NCBI GenBank assembly: GCA_002286855.1
Contig: NRSV01000048.1
Location: 224,150-288,149, forward strand
Direction: 5' to 3'
DNA from: Bipolaris cookei
Taxonomy: Eukaryota > Ascomycota > Dothideomycetes > Pleosporales > Pleosporaceae
DNA: 64,000 bases
Position numbers and translations under genes: made by a program. The notes beneath the pieces were generated by a model. It searched no databases. It saw only the letters and a list, made by a program, of their open reading frames with translations, and was not told the DNA's origin. Shown one piece after another: positions 25,085-37,481 of the stretch; positions within the stretch are counted from its first letter, which is position 1; each line of letters begins with the position of its first letter.

Positions 25085-28000
25085 AGCTGCGCAACGTTTT
25101 TCCAGACTCAGTTGTAGTCGCGTGTTTTATTTTAGCGGAGTTTTGCTCAAACGAGTGCATCATTGCATATCTGGATTTCGCATGTCTGGAAGAATTTCCG
25201 GGTTATCTTTTCCCATGCTCCTTCTCCCACTTTGCCAGGTTCCGGAGGGTGTGTGCGTGTATATCATTTGAGTAGTATTGAGAGCGGTTAGAAAGCTTTC
25301 GGCTGAACTTGGGCTGCTGTTGTTTCCTGCCAACAGCAAAGTCGCATTGGGTTTTTTGGGGGGCCATTATGTCGCATAGTAACTAAGGCGTTGGGAAGAA
25401 AGCCAGATGCTCGTTTTTTTGTTGTTGTAACTCTTCTTAATTGCTTTCCCATGTCTTTTGGAGTTTAGCCGGTTAGAGAGGGTGTGGTGGGAGTGGAGGA
25501 AAATCCTTTGAAACCAAAAAATGAAAAAATCTCGCAAATTAAGGGTCTCTTCTGTGCTTTGTAGGAAAAAAACGTTGGCGTGCTTGTTGTAATGCCGACT
25601 GTTCTGTGATCGGTGAGCGCATTTTCGTTTGGGAATACATAACGCAATGTCATGCGCATCCTCTCGTTAGTACGACCATCTTCGGCCTCGATTCGATTGA
25701 TCTTGAGAAAGAAGACTTTTTTTTGCTAGGCAAAGAAATAGAACAAAAAGACGAACCAACCAATTCGGCGCGCTTCACATCCATTACCCCATCTCTATAT
25801 GTACAAGCCCCCCCCCCCCCCCCCCCCCCCCCCGGGAGCAGGAAAAGTAGATAGGGAGGGCCGGAGGAGGGACGTGTGCAGCAAGCCAGCAGCACCACGC
25901 GGGTGCGGGCATGTGCCGCACCACACACACACGTTTATTCCGCGGATAGTCCACACTACTATCCCAAGTAAATAATCATCTTTCTAGCGCGTGCATGCGC
26001 GCGCGCACATTTGCACAACTTCGCACACACTCCTACTCCACTTTCTTTCTCTCTAAAACTTGGTGGCCTCCCTTTTTTTTCTCTCTTTAACTTCTTGATC
26101 CCGTGCCCTTGATGGCAAGTGCCGTGGTATCCACTCTTGGCGCGCGCTGTGGGTTTTAGAAGGAGGGAGTGGGTTTGGGGGAGTTGTTGTGGTGCCAAGG
26201 TGGGTGTGTCGGATGGAGTGTCCCGGGCGTGTGTGTGCGTGCTGCGTGTGTGCGGTGTGGTGCGGCGATCGGGGGTGTGACGCAAGAGGTGCGTTTGAGT
26301 TAGGAGGGTGGATGTGTTTGTGGGTTGTTTTGATGGGTATGATTGTTGCGGTTTTGCTTGTGTTTTCGTTGTTGTTGTTTTGCTGGGAATTGGGATATGA
26401 TAGGTGTTATATGTAATATGGTCCTTTGCTTTTTTTGGCGGTTGGCTTACCTACCCAGTGCGCTACGAATAGAACATGCATGGATAGGTTTGTAATCGCT
26501 TTTTTTGCTCTGCCTTTTTGCTCTGCTTCCTTTGCTCCATTTTTTTCTGGGGCGCGGCAGGGCGAGGGTATGTGTGGCTTGAGCAACTTTTTTTGTGGGT
26601 ACCCCTTGCGCGTGGACGTATCTGTGGCTTGCGGTGCTGGCTTGGCTGTTGTTCTAGACGTATGTGAAGATTGAGAGACACAGCAGGAATATGTATGTGA
26701 TGGGCTTCGTATCAGGTGAGGCTCCTGTTGTTCTTGTAGCTTCTCCTTTAGGGTCTAGGCTAGCTGGATGGACTGGGCGAGTCTGGATTCATCTTTTTCC
26801 TATTTTCCCACTTTTCCGGCTTTTGGGTGATCCTTTCGCAATTCCTGATTCGGCAATTTTGGTATCTCGACTCTATTTGCCATAAGGGAGATGAGTGGGG
26901 ACAGCCATGGCGAAGTCCCCACTGCCTTTGTTGTGCTGTACATGATCCATTTGGCCCACTTCTCTTGCTATTGTAATTCCCTATCAGGCAACCTTTTCGG
27001 TTATGCAGCTATCCGATGTTATGGGGTCGTTCTTTGTCGGATGCTTGCAGTGACGTGCAGGCTGGGCACACGGTCATGTCCGGGAATAAGCTCTGGTTTT
27101 GTATATATTCCTGCTCTGACTCTTGGTTGTGAACAGTCGACACTGGTCCGCGGAGAGGTACGAGGTATTTGAGGTTGAGATGGGGCGGTGCGTGAGTCTC
27201 TGACTAAATAAAGCGCCCCCAGTTGTGCCGCATCACTTGTTTAGAGAGGCGCGATATTTACCATACCATTGCCCTATCCGGATCCAGAGTAGCCTCGGGG
27301 GTATTTTTTGGCCCGCATAGTTTCTGACGTGGCATTGCCGGCGGAGTATCTTTACTTAGTCCTTTAAGCTGTAGTCTTGGTATGCTATCGGTCGCACAAA
27401 GGTGGAGAGATAATATATTTTGGTGGGAAGGTAAGGCGAAGGGTTTCTTGGTCGGGCACAGGCAGAATAGGTAGACTTTTCCAGCCTGGAGGAAGGAAAG
27501 AAATTCTCGCTGCGCTGTGATTGGGAAGGTGGCACGAGTCGGCTTCATAAATGAATGCTTTCTCTAGTCAAGCGGGCAGCATGTCCGTGTTACATGCGTC
27601 TGCTTTGAACAGGCCTACCTTGATTGCTTCCGTTCCAGCCACTCAATAGAACTTCCAGGGAAAAGGGCCACAAGAGTAAACCACCAATTACCAAGCGACA
27701 TTTCAAATACCGAAAGTCAGCCAAAGGGTCGAGGACAACCTCCGACTTGCTCTCTTATCTATATGTCACTCTGCATGAAAGGCGTATGTCCTCTTGCGAT
27801 GCAATTTGTCACCGCATTTGGATCGAATAAGACATGACGGATGTAATGGCCGATTGGTTTAGTCGGGCCTCAGGCTGCGTAGGCAGGCTGGATCATGCTT
27901 ATGCTTATGCGCGAGGCTGAAATAGCTAGCAATCCTTCTGTGACTCGCATACATGTCCCACAACCATGGATTGTGCATCGTGCTTTAGCTCTGCTCCACT

Positions 28001-28717
28001 GTGGGGAGCCTGAGACGAGCTGGAATGTCGTGCAGCGGAGTGCGGATCCCCGTCGTACATGGGGGTTGTGCGTGTGCGTGTTTCGTCACGTACATACGTA
28101 GACCAAGCCCCTCGCAGATCCATCATCGATCATCATTGGTCATTTCACCACTCGATTTAGCCTCACTTGTACGTGGAGGAACTGTCAAAATCTTCTGACA
28201 TGTTGTTGGACTCGTATCTATGAATGCGTGGCTTAGTCTTGTATTCTAATGGCGTTTTGTTCGTCTGAGGGCCCACCTTAGGTACCACCACTGTCTGGGC
28301 ATCAGCATACTGTTCTTTTCCTCTCCGTCCACACACCTTCCACTTATAGGACAATGACAACCAAGACAGGCCATACATGATGCTCTCTTGCTGCTAACAC
28401 CAGTCATCTTAAATGCAGGCTACACACGGCTTATGCTCTCGAATACCAAGATTACATATGCTAGGCTAGTCAGGTTGGGTTGAAGTAGGGCCTACGACTG
28501 AGACTAAACAAAGGACATCTTTGGGGAACAGAGACATGAATGATTGTATCATGGACACAATAGTTTTCAGGTATCAAAGTATTGTATTTGTCTAGCTATG
28601 ACGAAGTCAAGGGTATCATAAGTACAAAGGAAATATTCAGCAACGAACGCAGCCTTCATGCCGTATAGACTGCATAATTGCAAAGTCTGCGTGTGCGCCT
28701 CAGGCTAACAAAGGCGT
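25085..28717. other. gene-poor 3.6 kb with simple-sequence tracts
   Basis: 3' region of the DUF3425 regulator, then T-rich and GT-rich DNA (25.4-26.7 kb), a 26-nt C tract and CA/GT-rich patches around 25920-26030 and 26210-26290. No frame has recognisable content. Confidence 0.45.
25808..25833. repeat. C(26) homopolymer followed by GGG
   Basis: Twenty-six consecutive C on the plus strand, then GGG. On the minus strand this is a G26 run able to form quadruplexes; the exact length may be an assembly estimate. Confidence 0.9.
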
Positions 28718-31000
28718 CTAGAAAAGATCGTCAACCATTACAACTTTTCCATCCACACTCGTACCGTTGGTGTGTCCACAGAGGTCCCAAGTGCACTCAA
28801 TCCCATCTCCGTCTCGGTCGGCCCTGCAACCTATCAAGTCTTCCATCTCCGTCACCCATGCTGTGCGCCCGGTAGCGCATCGATCAGGTTGCAGTTCATA
28901 GTTGAGTTTACTTCTTAGGTCGCCGATATATGATCCAAACGCAGTCTCCACAATGATCTCATCCTCGGGATCAATCACGCGAATCAACATGCCAGCTTCC
29001 TTCCTTGCAGCCAAGATGCGCGATTGCGCTGCGATGCGTGATCGCATGGGCGTAAGAATGGTACCGATTGCGGCGTTTGTTGCAGGAAGCCCATACCTAG
29101 GTAGGCTCACGACAGAGTCGACGCGGGTCTCTGACCCCACAGCACAGTTGAACATTCCGTCTTCCCGAACCAGGGTAGAGACAGATCCATCCAATGGAAG
29201 ACTGGCTGAACTGGTGGCACGAGGCGCGAGAGCAAGCCGGGAAATATCGGACGGCAGAAGTGCTGTGGCGAGCGGCTTGCAGAGTGCCTGGATAGTGCCT
29301 TGGGGGTCGTGAGGAATGCGGATGTGGTAGAGGGATGGGAACCCGTTATCCATGATGCTAGTTGCAAGTACAGAGGTAGCAATGCAGCAGTTTGGCTCGG
29401 AATTTGTTGATAGAGATGTTAGTGACTCGTGGGGTTCAAAAGTGGAGGCAGAAAGAGAACTAGCCTCGGACCGAAACTCCCAGTGGAGGTAGCGAAGCGA
29501 TGGCGAATGGAACACGGGTGCCGAATCGTGTTCTCGCAGTACAGGTGCCCTGTTTTGAACCAGAGAGAATTCTTCTAGGCTAGCTAGAGAAGGCGACAGA
29601 ATATCTGCTAGTGTGTGAACGCTGATGTCCATGCCAACCAGTGTCAATTTCTGGATCGAGGCCGCTTGCGGCGATGTTACGAAGCGCTGGATGCCCTTCT
29701 CCGTGATACCAGGAAGCGCCTCGAGACGAAGACTTCGCAGGTTTGTTGGTAAAGCGTTCAATACCATATTTGTGAATGAAGTCGCGGGTAGCCCGCGTAT
29801 CGAGAGGTGGCGTAGCTGTGGAAAGCTTCGAAGTGTGCCGACGATGGCTCGGAAGTTGAGGGGTGACGAGGAGTTGTTCGGTCCCTGGTGCAAGACTAGA
29901 GTAGACAGCTCGGGGTGATTGGAATTCAAGTCAAGGAAATGTTCGGTAGGGTCGCATTCGACAATGTAGTGGCCCCTCATCTCGTCTTCATCTTCCTCGT
30001 TGAGTTCGTTCTCAGCATTACCCAGTATCCACGTCCGCTCCTTGAGGTTCGATCGGGTCGATAGCGCATATGATAGCCGATCGAAAGCATTTGTGAATGG
30101 AACATGGAAGCCAACGAGGCGTTCCAGACGTGGACAGGCCATGACCAATGACGCCACCAAATTCAAAATCTCCTCTTGCTCGATGGTAGCATTCTGGTAT
30201 AGATCCTGAAAGGCCGGAAGATGCAACTCCTTTACCTGCTCAGCAAGGATGGAGTTCTCGCGAAGAGTCCTTCGAAGTAACTTTAGTCGACTGGTCCCCT
30301 TTATCTTCAGCCTCGGATGCGCTCCATGCTCTTCATTAGCCAGAACCAGTGCCCTCCGGTACATTGCTGGATTTGCAGCTTTCCCCCACGCCCGGCTAGT
30401 AAGGGAGAGGCTATGAAGATCTTTTAGATAGCATGTTGCGCATGCTTCCTCTCGGTCCATGTGAATTGGACCTAATTGCGCAACAATACAATCATAGACT
30501 TCTCTGGGTAGGCTCTTGTAGAAATACCCTGGCATTTGATATCCATCGTCTGAGTAAACTCTGGAGTGCTGGAATTGCCGCGACGCATGGCCAGAGAAAG
30601 TGAGGTGGCGGTCACTATACGAGGTTTCATCTGAAAAGTGCGGTCCAGTGGCTTTGATGACTGAGTGCCTAGGTGTCCGCACAACTACCTGTGGAATCGC
30701 TACGGAGCGTAGAGTGCTCGAAGCTCGTCTCTTGAAGCCATCGATTATTCGTGGTCGGGATGGTTCGCATCTATATGGAGGTTAGTGGACATGTTTGGGA
30801 TTGACAAAATGTAGCGGCTACGCGCATAATGATTGAGTACGGACGAGGCTGTTGGCATCCCCTTGAAAACGTTTGCTCGTGTTCTACATGAAACAATCGT
30901 CTGTACTGAAGCGTTCAAACTCGGTGCTATCCACTCCGACTTACAAATCAACAGAGTCTTTCTCTGGTTTTTCTTTTCGGGATTTTGAAAAGCGGAACAT
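28718..31000 (-). CDS. F-box-like, LRR-like protein, two exons, 702 aa
   Basis: Exon 1 is 31000-30945, exon 2 is 30770-28718. The 174-nt intron has a strong GTAAGT donor, a CTAAC branch motif and a TATAG acceptor, with a phase-2 junction giving Leu. Residues ~1-65 are basic. An F-box-type start appears at ~102-165 ('LPREVYDCIVAQL', 'LHSLSLTSRAWGKAANPAMYR'). Residues ~200-480 show irregular leucine-rich repeats ('LSTLVLHQ', 'LRHLSIRGLP', 'LRSLRLEALPGITEKGIQRF', 'IQKLTLVGMDI'), then a long non-repeat tail ending with an acidic Cys-containing segment. Such proteins usually select substrates for SCF ubiquitin ligases; target is unknown. The large exon has no ATG in its first ~50 codons, so exon 1 is needed; the frame fit is exact. 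Confidence 0.78.
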
Positions 31001-33954
31001 GATAATGTTATCTTTGGCTGGTACTGAGATCACAAAGCGAGAGTGGCGAATATGTCATCACAAGTTTCGCGTACAGGCGCCAGTTTTGTACATTGGGGAA
31101 GATAAGGATAGACGAAACGAAGGCGTAAGACTTTTTCGGTGAAATAAGTATCTATGGTTGCATGAAACATGTCAGCACGGGGCCTACCTTGCTAATACCC
31201 ATATATCTGCACGCAACATATTCATAAACGGGTCAGCACGGCCGTTGCCTCACAGGCATGATGCCATCACTGAGTCACGAGCTGCTCTGTACCAGGGGAC
31301 GCCCCAAGAAGACGAGCTTACACCGGGCAAGATGGGCGATGCAATCAGCAGAATGCGTGGGCGCCACAGACGAGTCATGGCTTTGACAGCCTCAGCTGGG
31401 CCGTCTCCTAGACCAGGGGAACTTGCCACAAGTTGGGATGGCTAACGGTGTTAGCTTCAGTAAGTGCGTTGATATGGTTGAACGAAACGTTGGCTGTGCA
31501 TTACTGGCAATAAGTATGACTGAGGACCGCGTGCCGTGTTTCTGTCGCAGAGTTGAGTTTGCGGACCGGACGGTCAGCTACCGGTCTGAAAAAGCAGCAT
31601 CTGACCGGTGGGTATCTTCGGCGTCTTATCTGATGGTGCTATGATGGATCTCGCGAACACGTTTGCGGAGGCAACACGTGAGGCTGAAGAGCTGTAAAAG
31701 GGTCATCCACCTGCACCCCTGGACGGCGATCAGGTCCCTGGTCCTCGGTTCTTCTCGCCAATCGAAGCTCGGGCTCTAAAAGACACTAGAGAAGACGCCA
31801 AAGAGAGTGCCAAGCATTCGCTGTTGTGGAGAGAGCTAAAGATCCGCGATCTGGTGGCCCTTGTTCTACTAGCAAACCGCGCAATAGCAACGAGGGCTTT
31901 GGATTGGAAGGTTAATGCCATTTAAGGTGTGGCTTAATTACCATATCTGCAGTCAACACGTGGTAAATGCCTGTGCAGCACGAGAGCTGGTACCCACTCC
32001 CTTTGCAACGTGCTTTGCATATTGCTCACGGATGGTCATTTACCATTTCCAGAAAACTATGTCAGTTTGTATCGCGCTCAACACCAACATGGCACCAATA
32101 GAGATTGGTAATCAGACGAAGACGTGCTATTTACTGCATGTGCTTATTCTTTGACAGCGACCCAGTACCCGCCCGGTTGTTTCACTTCATTCATTTTCAC
32201 AAAATCTGTAGATTAGATAGCTTGTGAGCTAACTTTTCATTGCCATTGATGAAAAGAAAGGTACCGGTTGTCTGGAATGTCGAAATATATGGTTAGGATA
32301 TCAGGTTGCATGCAAAGCCGCGTCGTAACCAAGGTTCCTCAGGATAAAGGGATAGAGTTACCCTATGTGGCAAGCATCGAATACAGCACTAATATGTGAG
32401 TTTTAGCGTAGAATTCTTCGACGCCGAAACCCTTCAAAGCCAAACTTTGAGCTTTTGGTCCCCGAATGTTCCGAAATTGCGTTGAGTGCCAAAACGGGCA
32501 CGAGAGCTTGCGCACCTTATCGCGGCACCTTGGAAGGAGGGGTACCTAGACAGTTTGTCACCGACAGAAACCCCTTTTGGTAATTCAGCAACACTGAATT
32601 TGTTCAAAAGCTGGGATTCTATGTGTTGGCAAAGCACAGACAAACTCTGCATGGCAGCCAGTCGGGGATCGATATGGTCACGTGATATGATAATAGCAAG
32701 ACTAGCTTCTAACAGCAAAGCTCCTGAACCAATTACACCCAGTACATTTCGTACGGAGCTACTGTAGATATGTTCCCTTTCTGTGTGCTCAAGCCGTAAT
32801 GTCGAATTGGGCCGAGATTTGAAAGACAGCGGGTAAAGTATTCGAGGGTTCTGTGCATAGATATAGCGGTACGTAACGCCAATTTCTTAAGTCCTGTGCT
32901 ATTGAGCATAGGTTTAATTGCCAGCCAAACAATATCCAGCCCCCGGCAGAGCACTGTACAGCGTCTGGGATGGCCCAACTAGTGCTGCTGCTGTATACCA
33001 ATGAAGATGACGCTGGGAGTATTCCGTCCAATAGTTAGCGTACAACAGAACCAAAGTCGGCCCCAGCACAACCGCATCACCAAAAGATCACCGCTACTTG
33101 CGTGCTAAAATATCAACTAAACACCATTGCAGCATAGCTTGTAGTCTTCGTTACTTTTGTATGCGACTAGAACGTAAAAGAAGAGCACGTGCAGGCCGGC
33201 AATGCGTGGAGCCGGAGTAGATTGGTCATGCAAGTCCGGGGATTGAGCGGAGCCGTGTAACGAGAACTGAGGATGCTACAGCCTGCAAGGCAATCCATCA
33301 GATCCCCATTTCCTTTCTAAACCATAACGGGCTGCTACATGGTTTGCCTCGTCCTCGCCCTGCAGGCATCGATGCGGAACACAAACACAAGCATATCGCA
33401 GATCCGTCGATCCCAATCAGCAACCGCCCTTCGCACGAGGCACAACGCGAGATGCAGTGCAAGCTCGAATTTACTCTTTGATCAGCAAACTTGCAAGGGG
33501 AAATCATGAAGATCGCACTGCAACGTATGCATGCAATCTTGCGATCAAGGCAACGACCCAATTCGGAATGTGGGTCCAGCCTTACCTCTGCTGCTATCAA
33601 ACAGCCAGACGCCACATATCTTTTAGCATGCTACACCCCCGCTTTCAATGTTCACACAAAGTCATAGATGTGCCTTTTTCAACTATCGAAGACACTATGA
33701 TGCACTTTTCATTGGCGGATTGGGCAGTTTCAGTTCCACGGCTCTTCAACAGCAACTTGAGCATAACACATCAAGGGACTTTGGCTAGTATGGCCATCTT
33801 CTCGCCGGATCCCCAGGTGTTTGAGCTAGACTAAAGTAAAGAAAAAGGAAAGAGATTCGTGAGAGTGATGCATATGTAGTGGTGTCCACCCAGAGCAAGT
33901 CCATCAGTCAATCGTGTGACGATACGATCTTTGAAAACCATAATCTTACCTGTG
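31001..33954. other. gene-poor region with possible gene remnants
   Basis: No intact gene recognised. One coding-like plus frame with an internal stop is listed separately (31642-31924). Frames at 32434-33031 (minus) and 33457-33834 (plus) have no domain and overlap other frames. Confidence 0.4.
31642..31924 (+). pseudogene. possible broken short gene, one in-frame TAA
   Basis: From ATG 31642 the frame reads 17 codons with helical composition, meets TAA, then stays open for about 77 codons with content such as 'PRFFSPIEARALKDTRED' and 'LWRELKIRDLVALVLL'. The TAA would be CAA (Gln) by a single C-to-T change. I do not recognise the protein, and a chance open frame of this length is possible. 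Confidence 0.22.
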
Positions 33955-35715
33955 ATGGCTATTCCAAGCACACCATCTCTGGTACTCCTGGCCATCAGCC
34001 TTGTATTAGCAAAGGTACATACACTTATACCAATGTACTATCTCCGTCTATAAAGCACCAACTCACATCCTGTAGTTTCTCTACGTTGGCCTTACATGTC
34101 CAACAAGACACCTGCCGGGCCCCTGGTACACACGCTTCACGCATTACCGCCTCAAACGTGCCGTCGTCACCGGCCAACGCATCTTCTACATCGACTCACT
34201 CCACGAGCGCTATGGCCCAATTGTCCGTCTCTCGCCTACGGAAGTAGGCGTTGCCGACCTCGATGCCTTCAAGGAGATCCATAAAATTGGAACAAAATAT
34301 ATGAAGAGCGAATGGTACCTTCGCCTTGCCAACTTCCCCAAGGCCGGTGTCTTCACCATGCTTGACCCGCGCGAGCATGGCCCACGGAGGAAGCTGTTGT
34401 CTAGATCGTTCAGCAGGTCCTATCTCGTGCAGTACTGGGAACCAGTAGTCAAGGAAAAGGCGCTCCTCGCTGTACAAAAGATAAAAGCAGACGCCATGAA
34501 GAGCACAGCAGATGTGTACAACTGGTGGATGCTACTAGCCTCGGACGTCAGTGCCCATCTCGCCTTTGGCGACTCCTTTGGCATGCTAGAAGACGGACGC
34601 GTAAGATAACTCTATACCCCTTTCCCCCTTTCACAGAGAGACCAGCTCTAATGCAGTACACCGCAGACCAACCAATTCATGCGCGTCCTCAAGAAACTCA
34701 CCATGGGCGCCGGCATCATGGTCGAAATGCCGCTCCTCCGCCTCCTCCGCTTCATCCCCATAACCCCCATCCAAGAAATGTTCAACGCCAACGAATTCAT
34801 CCTCCAGGGCGCCGGCAAAGCCGTCGAAACTGCGCGCTCGCGCACCGGCGAAAACAACATATTCGCCAAGGTCATCGAAGACTGTGAAAAGGAAGGCGAG
34901 GGCCACATCGATGACATGGACGTCAGAATCGAAGCTATGAACGTCATCATCGCTGGCACAGACACGACGGGTGTTACGCTGACATACTTGACCTGGGCGG
35001 TGCTACAGCGGCCCGAGTTGCAAGCTGCGCTGGAAGCAGAGACTGGGGACTTGAAAGATGATTTTACAGAGAACGATCTTATTAACCTGCCGTTGCTTAA
35101 TGCGGTCATAGAAGAAACGCTGCGACTCTACGGCGCGGCGCCGAGTAGTCTCCCCCGCGTTGTACCGCAGGGCGGGACGAAGTTCGCCGGCCATTTTATA
35201 CCTCAGGGTGTTACGGTAGATACGCAGGCGTATACGTTTCATCGCGACCCGGAGATTTGGAGTGACCCTTTGACGTAAGTAGTGTTACCAACTGACCCCA
35301 CGATTCTTCCCTTCCAAAGAGATGTGCTGACGTCAAGCAATAGATTCAACCCTTACCGCTGGATCCCCGACAAAGAAACCGGCATAGCAGAAGCACACTC
35401 TGCCGCAGCCAAACTCGCATTTCACCCGTTTGGAGCGGGCGCGCGGTCGTGCATTGGGATTCATCTTGCGCGTATGGAGTTGCGGTATGCGTGTGCGTTT
35501 TTCTTTCGGGAGTGCCAGGGGATAAGGTTGGGGGAGAGGACGACGCCTGAGAGTATGGAGTTTGAGGTATGTTTCCGTCTACTCAGATTTCTTCTTCTTC
35601 TTCTTTTATGCAAAGGAGGGGAAATGGGGCTAACGAAATTGATTAATTTTAGAACTTCTTTCTCATTGCACCAAAGGCGCATCGGTGTGAGATTACGTTT
35701 AGTGAGGCGCCGTAG
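33955..35715 (+). CDS. cytochrome P450 monooxygenase, five exons, 492 aa
   Basis: Exons are 33955-34014, 34076-34600, 34667-35274, 35344-35566 and 35653-35715; every intron is GT-AG and every junction keeps frame. The N-terminal anchor is 'LVLLAISLVLAKFLYVGL' (residues ~9-26), followed by 'HLPGPWYTRF'. The I-helix oxygen-activation motif 'AGTDTTG' is at ~291-297, the K-helix ExxR ('EETLR') at ~345-348, and the haem-thiolate loop 'FHPFGAGARSCIG' carries the Cys ligand at ~434. All catalytic elements are intact, so an active ER-membrane oxygenase is expected. The reaction is not evident, and neighbours (fasciclin protein, F-box protein) do not suggest a biosynthetic cluster. Confidence 0.93.
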
Positions 35716-36263
35716 GAGGTAGGATGTGGTTGGTTTGGTAGATGGGATAGGAAGATGTGACTTAAGTGGTTTGGTGTGGCTCATGGGTATGTTGACCGTG
35801 CTTGTGTGGCAGAGCGGATGAAAGAAATAAGATGATGTTTTATGATTTTGAGAGCCTCAATGAGAAAGATGATGGTGGTGCGGAAAAATGTCAGGTAAAG
35901 TAATTGAAGAAAGTCAAGTTCGAATGTGTAATGACTTTTGAAGAAAAGAGTCTAGAATTCCTAACATCACCACATTAGGATTACGAAAACGCCCTAAAAC
36001 GTTGAAAAGTTAACTAACCGCATTACGGTTACACAATAACATGTCCAGTTCTCAGAGCAAAGGGTTCCAGTTATAACAGTCTCATTTAATTAATTAACTT
36101 CGTGATCGAAGGTGCGAAATCACTACCATAGCAATCATATCCCATACATCCTCCACAAACAAACCTCTCATGCCAAAAAGCGCTAAAACCACCCATAGTA
36201 TCAATACACTCATCCCCCCAAAGCACACACAGAATTATATCCATCTCATACTACTCCCTCCAC
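35716..36263. other. convergent 3' region, no gene seen
   Basis: AT-rich DNA between the P450 (plus) and fasciclin (minus) genes; no coding-like frame. Confidence 0.5.
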
Positions 36264-37481
36264 TTACAAGAGAAACGCAGCAGCAGCAAGCATGGCAGCA
36301 AATCCACCAGACACAGCAACCGCAGGCGCAGCGTTAGCAGTAGCCTGTGGGAATCCCGAGCTAGTAGGCGAACCAGTACTAGTAGGACGAGTACCGTTTC
36401 CAGCACCAGCACCACCGCCAATAGACGCAGAAGGTGTAGGCTGACCTGAAGTAAATGGAGCCTCAGAAACAGGAGTCGCACCTTGGTATGCGGGCTCACC
36501 ATCGTCGTTGTCATCGTTGGGTTTAGCAATGGTAGCGTTGTTGGGGTTCAAGACCTGATCGATAACGTGGACAACGCCGTTGGCAATGAGAACGTCGGCG
36601 ATAACGACCTCTGCGTTGTTAACGAAGATGCCGTTGTCGTTGATGGTAATGGTGACATTGGCGCCATTGACGGTGGCGATGGAGGTGCCGTTGGCGAGGC
36701 GCGTCGAGTATCCGACTGTGCCGGCAATCACGTGGTAAGTGAGGATTTTGGTAAGGTCGTCTGCGGATAGGTTGGGGAGGGCAGAGCCGATGTTCTGGAA
36801 GGCTTGGTTGGTGGGTGCGAAGATGGTTACGTCTGGGGTGGTGTTGACGGTTTCGACCAGGTTGGCGGAGACGAGGGCGCCGCGGACGGAGGTTAGGCCT
36901 ACAGCTGTGGCGATGTCTGAGACGGCGCCGGGGATGGTGAGGAGGGTATCGATGATGTGGATTACGCCGCCGGTGAAGTTGACGTTCTGGGCTTGTTAGT
37001 AAGGGGAAGCATGGAGGAGGGTTTGGGGACGTACGGCTGTGGTGACGGTCGAATTGCTTAGGTTTCCAGTGAAGAAGACAACACTGTCGTCCTCGGTCTT
37101 AGCATGAACGACCTGGCCGCCAGTGACGTTGGTGTACACCTTGTTGGTCAGGAGCGTAGGAACGAAAGCCCCCTCGTCGGGGATAGCAGAGGATGGGTAC
37201 GATCCGTTGAGGACGTGGTACTGGAGGAGGGCAGTAATAGCATCCGGGTTGGAAGTCAGAGAAGACAACAACTGAGGGCTGACTTTCTCAAAAGCCGAAT
37301 TGGCGGGTGCGAGAATGGTAATATTGCTGGCACTGCTGAGTGTCTGAAGAACATCTTGAGGGACAAGACCTGCGAGAGTCGACAGGTTGGACGACGATCT
37401 CAAAGCGTCAGCAAGACTGGGAGTGTTCTGCGCAACGGCAGCAGCCGCGAGGGCGGCGGCAACAGAGAGCTGCTTGAGCAT
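36264..37481 (-). CDS. fasciclin (two FAS1 domains) GPI-anchored cell-surface protein, 389 aa
   Basis: Exon 1 is 37481-37035, exon 2 is 36986-36264; the 48-nt intron (GTACGT donor) is in phase 0. Residues 1-17 are a signal peptide ('LSVAAALAAAAVAQ'). FAS1 domain 1 (~20-150) contains 'ITILAPANSAFEKV' and 'LLQYHVLNGSY'; domain 2 (~155-300) contains 'VTIFAPTNQAFQNIG', 'ILTYHVIAGTV' and 'VVHVIDQVL'. These are the H1 and YH motifs of the family. A Ser/Thr/Gly-rich stalk and a hydrophobic C-terminus ('FAAMLAAAAFLL') indicate a GPI anchor. Several N-x-S/T sites fit an extracellular adhesion-type protein. Confidence 0.92.
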
